From assembly GCF_030718995.1 (NCBI RefSeq), contig NZ_CP132204.1:3782001-3846000 (forward strand): a stretch of DNA of 64,000 nucleotides. The letters run 5' to 3'. Positions 59,145 to 64,000 of the stretch are shown in pieces; the first letter of the stretch is position 1, and each line of letters begins with the position of its first letter. Below the pieces are notes generated by a model. The model made no database searches. It had not been told where the DNA came from and saw only the letters and a list, made by a program, of their open reading frames with translations. The translations under genes were made by a program, and so were the position numbers. Origin of the DNA: Arthrobacter oryzae. Its GTDB lineage: Bacteria > Actinomycetota > Actinomycetes > Actinomycetales > Micrococcaceae.

Positions 59145-60427
59145 AGCCGTTCGTCAACAATCTTCTGGGCGGCTTCGGCGGCCTGATCGGGGCTGGTGCC
59201 CGAGATGACCGCCGTGGCGCTGGCCTCCACCGCGTTGCGGACATCAAGGTTCTGGAACTGGAAGCGGGCGGCCAGGGCCGTCTTCTTGTCCAGCCAGGGG
59301 CTCAGTCGCTTCAGGTCCGCGTTGGTGTACTCCACGCCGTTCACGGCCACGTGCTGGGCTGTCTGGTTGGCGTAGTAGCCGGCGTTCCCGGGCTCGGAGA
59401 GGAAGTCGATCCACGCGGCGGAGGCGGCCTGGTTCTTGCTTGCCGAGTTGACGCCGAGGATGAACGTGGCGTTGTAGGCACCTTCGAATTTGCCGCTGCC
59501 GTCGGAGGTGTTGGGGAAGACAAGTTCGATGGGGAACGTGGCTCCCAGCCCGCGGACTGCGGCAAGGTGGTAGGAGCCGGTGGCCAGCATGGCGGCCTTG
59601 CCCTGCGAGAACAGGTTCTGCGCCGGCTCCACCGCGGTACCGGTGGCGTTGGGCTGCAGGTACGGGACCAGGTCCTTGTACTGGCCCAGCATCTTCAGGA
59701 ACCAGTCGTCGGTGCACTTGAGCTTGCCCTGCTCGATCTGGGCGCACATGTCGTCAACCGGGGCGTTGTTGGCGATCATGCAGTTGAACAGTTGGCCACC
59801 GTTTCCGACGTCGCCGCCCGGCCAGGAGATGGGGATGACCCCGGAGGCCGCGAGCTTCTCGCACATGGCCAGGAAGCCGTCCCAGTCCTTCGGGGCGATC
59901 TCCGCGCCGGCCTTGTCGAACAGGTCGGCGTTGGCCATCGGCATGGGGAAGACCACCTGGTAAGGCAGGCCCAGCTGGCTGTCGCCTGACTGTCCGGCTG
60001 TCAGCAGGCCCGGCTGGTAATTGGCTGCCGCCTTGCTGCCCTTGAGCTCGGTGTAGATTCCAGCCTCGGTGAAGTTCTTGAACTGGGCGCCTCGGAAGGT
60101 GGCGAACGCGTCTCCGATGGCTGCGCCGCGGACCTTCTGCAGGCCCTGGGCGTTGTAGTCGTTGGAGGTGGAGATGTCCTGGACCACCTCCACGCCGTCG
60201 TGCAGTGCCGCGAAGCGCTTGATGAGTTCGTCGAACACTGCCTTGTCCTCACCGCGCCAGTGGGCGAACGAGACCTTGCCCGTGACGGCGCCGGTGGCGG
60301 GTGCGGCCGGGCCGGTGGCGCCGCCGGGCCCCGTGGTGCCGCCCGGTCCGGCGCATGCTGCCGCAGTTGCTCCGAAGCCCAGGGCTCCGAGAATCGCGAT
60401 GGCCTGCCTGCGTGAAATCTGACTCAC
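59141..60427 (-). CDS. Sugar ABC importer substrate-binding lipoprotein
   Basis: 428 aa from a GTG preceded by GAGGAG. Signal SRRQAIAILGALGFGATAAAC has twin Arg (R6, R7) and a lipobox Cys (C25), then a Gly/Pro-rich tether. SBP family 1: VSFAHWRGEDKAVFDELIKRF, GLPYQVVFPMPMANADLFDK, WPGGDVGNGGQLFNCM, FSQGKAAMLATGSYHLA. Captures the sugar outside the membrane, probably sulfoquinovose or its glycosides given the operon. Confidence 0.86.
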   Translation of the reverse strand: MSQISRRQAIAILGALGFGATAAACAGPGGTTGPGGATGPAAPATGAVTGKVSFAHWRGEDKAVFDELIKRFAALHDGVEVVQDISTSNDYNAQGLQKVRGAAIGDAFATFRGAQFKNFTEAGIYTELKGSKAAANYQPGLLTAGQSGDSQLGLPYQVVFPMPMANADLFDKAGAEIAPKDWDGFLAMCEKLAASGVIPISWPGGDVGNGGQLFNCMIANNAPVDDMCAQIEQGKLKCTDDWFLKMLGQYKDLVPYLQPNATGTAVEPAQNLFSQGKAAMLATGSYHLAAVRGLGATFPIELVFPNTSDGSGKFEGAYNATFILGVNSASKNQAASAAWIDFLSEPGNAGYYANQTAQHVAVNGVEYTNADLKRLSPWLDKKTALAARFQFQNLDVRNAVEASATAVISGTSPDQAAEAAQKIVDERL

Positions 60428-60516
60428 AACATTCTCCTCGTTGAGTGTTTTGCTATGCCTTGCTTGTTGCCAACGGAATGGCTGTCACCAGGAAGCGCTT
60501 GGCGCGTCGGGACTGC

Positions 60517-61401
60517 TCATGCACGGGTCTTTTGCGACGAGACCACGTCGTCCACCACGGCGCAGAGGCGCTGCAGCCGCCGCACGGCGTCAGTGGACAG
60601 GGATTCGACGACGTCGGGGGCGCCGATGCAGGACGCCCAGACTGCGCGTCCGGACAGGAAACCGCTGGCGCCTTCGAGGCATGCCCACCGGACGGCGTCG
60701 GGGAAGACGTCCTCCGGGACGCCGGAGGACAGCACCACCCACGGGCCATCGATGGCGTTGGTCAGGTCTGCACAGGCGGCGCGGACGTCGGCTTCGGGTG
60801 CCTGGCCCTTGAAGGGGACCTCGGCCTTGTAGAGGTCGGCGCCCAGGCTCCCCAGTTCCTTGGCAGCGGCCAGGATCCCGGCGTTCCAGTCGAAGTCGCC
60901 GCCGGAGAGGGGTTTGCGGGAAACAGGTTCGATGATGCTGATGAGCCCGGCAGACTTACAGATCTCCACGAATTCGCGGACCATGGCCACGCGGCCGTCG
61001 GCGGGCTCGTCCGGGCGGTACAGCACCAGCAGCTTGAGGGCCTTGACGCCGAGGGCGGCGTATTTGTGCGGGTCCACCAGCCGGTCGATGGTCACTTCGC
61101 CCACCAGCTCGCCGTGCGCGGATTCGAAGTGGTCGGCGGAGGCGATGAGTCCGCAGCCGGGGTCAACCACGTTGTCCTCGATGGCCTGGTCGAGGGCGAA
61201 CTGCCGGTCGATGAGGACGCCGGAGGCGTAGGGGGTGAGGATTTTGGCGGCCTGGAGCTTGAAGTCCTGGAGGTCCTGGTCCGTGACGGGGGCTGCCTGG
61301 TGTTCGGCGATCATGTTGCGCATCGCCTCACGCTGGTCCACGGCGAGCATCGCGAATGCGCCGGACGGACGCTGGAGGGGTGAGAGGTCTGTGAGGGTCA
61401 T
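60517..61401 (-). CDS. Class I aldolase, probable sulfofructose-1-phosphate aldolase
   Basis: 294 aa, LacD/YihT family. MLAVDQREAMRNMI (18-31), SGVLIDRQFALD, GVKALKLLVLYRPD, IIEPVSR and K192 in ADLYKAEVPF, which I read as the Schiff-base lysine (K193 in E. coli YihT as I recall). Cleaves 6-deoxy-6-sulfofructose-1-phosphate to DHAP and sulfolactaldehyde. Tagatose-bisphosphate aldolase is the alternative from sequence alone; the neighbours favour the sulfo-sugar. Confidence 0.82.
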   Translation of the reverse strand: MTLTDLSPLQRPSGAFAMLAVDQREAMRNMIAEHQAAPVTDQDLQDFKLQAAKILTPYASGVLIDRQFALDQAIEDNVVDPGCGLIASADHFESAHGELVGEVTIDRLVDPHKYAALGVKALKLLVLYRPDEPADGRVAMVREFVEICKSAGLISIIEPVSRKPLSGGDFDWNAGILAAAKELGSLGADLYKAEVPFKGQAPEADVRAACADLTNAIDGPWVVLSSGVPEDVFPDAVRWACLEGASGFLSGRAVWASCIGAPDVVESLSTDAVRRLQRLCAVVDDVVSSQKTRA

Positions 61402-61417
61402 GTGCTGCTTCTTTCAG

Positions 61418-62332
61418 CTAGGCGGTGTGGTTCGTGGCTAGGACAGGAGTAATGGTCTGGTGCGGGATTTTGGAACGGCCGTCCAGTCCCTCGCAGGAGG
61501 CGGAGGCGGTGCGGCCGGCGAAAGCTGCGGCGTCGACCAGCGGCAGGCCGGCGGCAACAGCGGCGAGGAGGGCGCCGTGGTAGACGTCGCCGGCGCCGAG
61601 GGTGGACAGGATGGTGGCCGGCGTGGCCGGAACGTGGACCGCGGGACCGTTTCCGGCTTTCACCCAGGCGCCCTCGGCGCCGGCCGTCGCGACGACTGCG
61701 GAGGCGCCGTCGTCGATGGCTTTCTGGAGCAGTTCCTCAACGGCCAGGTGCCCGCCGTACTCGGCGCTGAGCCGCTCGACGGTGGGCACATAGAGGGCCA
61801 CGCCGCGCGGGCTGAAGGACGGGATGGGGTTGCCGGCGTCCACGCTGATGTTCAGGTCTGCGGCGTTCAGCCCGGGGATGCGGGAGACGGCGTTCCAGCC
61901 CAGATGGTCCACGTGGACCCAGGCAGCCGAGTCCAGCAGTTCACGGAAGCGGCCTTCGGCAGGGAAGCTGACCGGCGGCACCGGGCGGGTGACGATGGCC
62001 CGGCTTTCGGAGGCCGTGCTGACCACAATCACGCTGGCCCCTGTTTTCACGGCGGGGTCGCGGATCACCGCTGAGGTGTCCACGCCTTCTGCCTGCAGGC
62101 CGCTGATGATGCGGTCGCCCTCCTCGTCCGTTCCCAGAACTCCGGCGAACGCTGTGTTTGCGCCGGCCCGGGCTGCGGCAACGGCTGCGGTTGCCGCGGG
62201 TCCGCCGCCTGCAGTGGCGAAGTCTGAGGCAACGGTGCGGCTGTCTGCGGCAGGGTAATCCTGGACAAGTGCAATGGAGTCAAGAGTTGCGCAGCCTATG
62301 AAGAGCAGGGTTCCTGATGACGGTTGGTACAC
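61418..62332 (-). CDS. PfkB-family kinase, probable sulfofructose kinase
   Basis: 304 aa from a GTG at 62332 with GAGG 6 nt upstream; the frame reaches 62377 but includes operator sequence. Ribokinase fold: LLFIGCATLDSIALV, FATAGGGPAATAAVAAARAG, and the ATP/anion-hole motif STLGAGDVYHGA with catalytic D249. YihV-type kinases phosphorylate sulfofructose at O1. First gene of the nine-gene minus-strand operon, 16 nt before the aldolase gene. Confidence 0.82.
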   Translation of the reverse strand: MYQPSSGTLLFIGCATLDSIALVQDYPAADSRTVASDFATAGGGPAATAAVAAARAGANTAFAGVLGTDEEGDRIISGLQAEGVDTSAVIRDPAVKTGASVIVVSTASESRAIVTRPVPPVSFPAEGRFRELLDSAAWVHVDHLGWNAVSRIPGLNAADLNISVDAGNPIPSFSPRGVALYVPTVERLSAEYGGHLAVEELLQKAIDDGASAVVATAGAEGAWVKAGNGPAVHVPATPATILSTLGAGDVYHGALLAAVAAGLPLVDAAAFAGRTASASCEGLDGRSKIPHQTITPVLATNHTA

Positions 62333-62383
62333 GTTCCACCTCGTTGTAGTCACGGCTTGTACTGAAGAAATATACACACGCTA

Positions 62384-62399
62384 TGTTGGAATAACAACA
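62384..62399. promoter_or_regulatory. DeoR operator O1
   Basis: TGTTG-GAATAA-CAACA, a 5-6-5 dyad midway between the divergent kinase and Gfo/Idh genes. The 138-bp gap contains no other feature. Confidence 0.7.
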
Positions 62400-62470
62400 C
62401 TTTCTGTATAGTTCTGTTTGGGATGCAACGCCGCGGTCCCCATACTCAACGTAGAGAAACGGAGCAGCTC

Positions 62471-63613
62471 ATGTCATTGCCTTCTGCGGAATCGGTCCGG
62501 ACCATTCGTTACGGACTTATCGGTGCCGGCCATATGGCCCGCGAACACGTCCGGAACCTTGCCCTGATCCCGGGAAGCCACATCACCGCCGTATCCGATC
62601 CCCAGCCGTCGTCGCTGGCGGAAACCGTCGCGGAAATCGGCTACGAGGTACAGACCTTCTCCAGCCACCAGGACCTGCTCGCGTCTGGCCTGGTGGATGC
62701 GCTGGTCATCGCCAGCCCCAACGACACGCACCTGGCCATCCTCAAAGACATCTTTGCCAGCGGCACCAACCTGCCCGTGCTGGTGGAGAAGCCGGTGTGC
62801 ACCTCGGCGGAGCAGGCCGACGAACTTGAATCCCTCGCAGCCGGCTATCCTGCCCCGGTCTGGGTTGCCATGGAGTACAGGTACATGCCGCCGGTCCAGG
62901 AGATCATCCAGGCCGCCCACGGCGGCAAGCTGGGCAACGTCTACATGCTGTCCATCGTGGAGCACCGGTTCCCGTTCCTTCACAAGGTGGACGCCTGGAA
63001 CCGCTTTGCCGAGCGGACCGGCGGCACGCTGGTGGAGAAGTGCTGCCACTTCTTTGACCTGATGCGGCTGATCCTGCAGGACGAGCCTGTCCGTGTCTAC
63101 GCAAGCGGAGGCCACGACGTCAACCACATGGACGAGGTATATGACGGCCGGGTCTCGGACATGATCGACAACGCCTACGTGATTGTGGACTTCAAGGGCG
63201 GCCGCCGGGCCATGCTGGAACTGTCCATGTTCGCCGAAGGCTCCAAGTTCCAGGAGCGCATCTCCATCGTGGGCGATGCCGCCAAGATCGAGACCCTCAT
63301 TCCGGTGGCGGCCAACCACTGGATCGAGGGCGACGAAGCCGAGGCCACGGTGGAATTCAGCCCGCGGTCGCCGCTGGGTCCGGAGCTGCATGAGGTTCCG
63401 GTCGATGAAGCCGTGCTCGCCGCGGGCGCCCACCACGGTTCCACGTACTACGAGCACCTTGGCTACCGTAAGGCCATACTGGGCGAAGGCCCGGTGGAAG
63501 TTACCGTCGCGGACGGCCTCCAGTCCGTCCGTATGGGCCTCGCGGCCGAGCGTTCCATCATCGAAGGACGCCCCGTGGAACTGCTGAATGCGGGCGCAGG
63601 GGCCAGGCATTAA
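62471..63613 (+). CDS. Gfo/Idh/MocA-family protein, candidate NAD-dependent sulfoquinovosidase (GH188-like)
   Basis: 380 aa from ATG 62471 with GGAG upstream. Rossmann start YGLIGAGHMAREHV (14-27), VEKPVC (EKP 106-108), VAMEYRYMPPVQEI and VEKCCHFFDLMRLIL. A Gfo/Idh protein divergent from a sulfoquinovose operon fits the NAD-dependent sulfoquinovosidases described in Arthrobacter, which cleave sulfoquinovose glycosides via transient oxidation. No GH31 sulfoquinovosidase gene is present, so this protein would fill that gap. An inositol/glucose dehydrogenase-like function is the alternative. Confidence 0.75.
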   Translation: MSLPSAESVRTIRYGLIGAGHMAREHVRNLALIPGSHITAVSDPQPSSLAETVAEIGYEVQTFSSHQDLLASGLVDALVIASPNDTHLAILKDIFASGTNLPVLVEKPVCTSAEQADELESLAAGYPAPVWVAMEYRYMPPVQEIIQAAHGGKLGNVYMLSIVEHRFPFLHKVDAWNRFAERTGGTLVEKCCHFFDLMRLILQDEPVRVYASGGHDVNHMDEVYDGRVSDMIDNAYVIVDFKGGRRAMLELSMFAEGSKFQERISIVGDAAKIETLIPVAANHWIEGDEAEATVEFSPRSPLGPELHEVPVDEAVLAAGAHHGSTYYEHLGYRKAILGEGPVEVTVADGLQSVRMGLAAERSIIEGRPVELLNAGAGARH

Positions 63614-63622
63614 GTAGATTTG

Positions 63623-63638
63623 TGTTGGAATTGCAACA
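63623..63638. promoter_or_regulatory. DeoR operator O2
   Basis: TGTTG-GAATTG-CAACA, the same 5-6-5 dyad as O1, 47 nt before the DeoR start; probable autoregulation. Confidence 0.7.
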
Positions 63639-63685
63639 GGCTGCCAGGGTAACGCATCCGGCTAAGGGAAGCAGGAGAAGGGGAT

Positions 63686-64000
63686 ATGAGCAGCTCACAT
63701 GAAGAGGCGCCGCTGACGCCCCGCCAGCGCACCATCCTGGACCAACTCGAGCGTCGGGGGTTCATCTCCACGATGGACCTCGCCGAAACGTTCGCGGTCT
63801 CGGACATGACGGTTCGGCGGGACACCCGCGTGCTGTCCCAAAAGGGGCTGGTGCGGGTTGTGCACGGCGGAGTCAGCGCGGTCAACGCCAACGGGCAGAA
63901 TGCGGACTTCGCGGCCAGGGTTCGGGAGGACTCCGACGCGAAGCAGAGGGTGGCGCGGGCCTGTGTGTCGATGATCAGCGAGCGGGACGCCATCATCCTG
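63686..64000 (+). CDS. DeoR-family regulator, 3' truncated
   Basis: First 105 residues of a DeoR-type repressor with AGGAGAAGG before the ATG. HTH: TPRQRTILDQLERRGFISTM, DLAETFAVSDMTVRRDTRVL, SQKGLVRVVHGG, the DeoR signature. The effector domain runs past the window end. By analogy with YihW it would respond to sulfoquinovose or a phosphorylated intermediate and control the two operators above. Confidence 0.87.
   Translation, partial: MSSSHEEAPLTPRQRTILDQLERRGFISTMDLAETFAVSDMTVRRDTRVLSQKGLVRVVHGGVSAVNANGQNADFAARVREDSDAKQRVARACVSMISERDAIIL

Overview
The window is a high-GC actinobacterial chromosome segment. Gene content, start-codon use (many GTG and TTG starts with AAGGA/GGAG ribosome sites) and gene neighbourhoods resemble soil Arthrobacter/Pseudarthrobacter; this is inference from gene families, as there is no rRNA or other phylogenetic marker. 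It reads as an accessory, catabolism-rich region: several self-contained substrate-utilisation modules, each with its own regulator and transporter, separated by decayed mobile-element and pseudogene debris. I saw no tRNA, rRNA or CRISPR array.

Layout. (1) 1-7 kb: end of a PLP aminotransferase, then a minus-strand set with a small conserved protein, a succinate-semialdehyde-type dehydrogenase, a ThDP-dependent decarboxylase-like enzyme, a YtcJ-type amidohydrolase and a LysR regulator. The ThDP and amidohydrolase transcription units share a near-identical promoter. (2) 7-18.4 kb: two MHS-family permeases, a second YtcJ-type amidohydrolase, a peptide/nickel-type ABC importer (one subunit is a permease-ATPase fusion) and an M20 amidohydrolase. 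The importer and M20 units share a 63-bp promoter/operator block. Together these look like uptake and hydrolysis of amides or acyl-amino compounds followed by transamination, decarboxylation and aldehyde oxidation. (3) 18.4-19.7 kb: IS481 remnant, interspersed repeat and a broken small gene. (4) 19.7-22.7 kb: MatC-like dicarboxylate carrier, GntR/UTRA regulator, PDC-hydrolase-like amidohydrolase. (5) 22.8-36.9 kb: a cluster around a MmyB-like XRE regulator with SDRs, cyclophilin-like lipoproteins, an MFS exporter, a PQQ-type sugar dehydrogenase lipoprotein, Tat-exported alpha/beta hydrolases, an aldo/keto reductase, DUF6152/DUF6644-like envelope proteins and a predicted Tat lipoprotein SDR. 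Four transcription units share a 27-bp operator-like motif, and there is clear segmental duplication and decay. (6) 36.8-40.7 kb: IS982 fragment, an MGDG-synthase-like glycosyltransferase, GH3 and IlvD remnants, repeats. (7) 40.8-48.6 kb: a tartrate-type operon: FCD-GntR regulator, D-tartrate-dehydratase-like enolase-superfamily enzyme, DctA, 2-hydroxyacid dehydrogenase, tartrate dehydrogenase, small protein, CitE-like and FAH-family enzymes, with three TCTTATAAGA-type operators. (8) 48.7-53.5 kb: HAD protein, mobile debris (serine-recombinase-like HTH, IstB tail), and an ArsR/SRPBCC-VOC/DinB operon. (9) 53.5-64 kb: a sulfoquinovose (sulfo-EMP2-like) operon: AGE isomerase, small CxC protein, TauE/SafE exporter, aldehyde dehydrogenase, sugar ABC importer, aldolase, PfkB kinase, with a divergent Gfo/Idh protein (candidate NAD-dependent sulfoquinovosidase) and a DeoR regulator cut by the window end.

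Most notable: a family of ~75-95 aa proteins with a shared GD-I / FW / GTRRL pattern occurs three times, each time in or beside a carboxylate-catabolic cluster; the MmyB-regulator cluster puts redox and hydrolytic enzymes outside the membrane; and the sulfoquinovose operon carries an unexplained 61-aa CxC protein.
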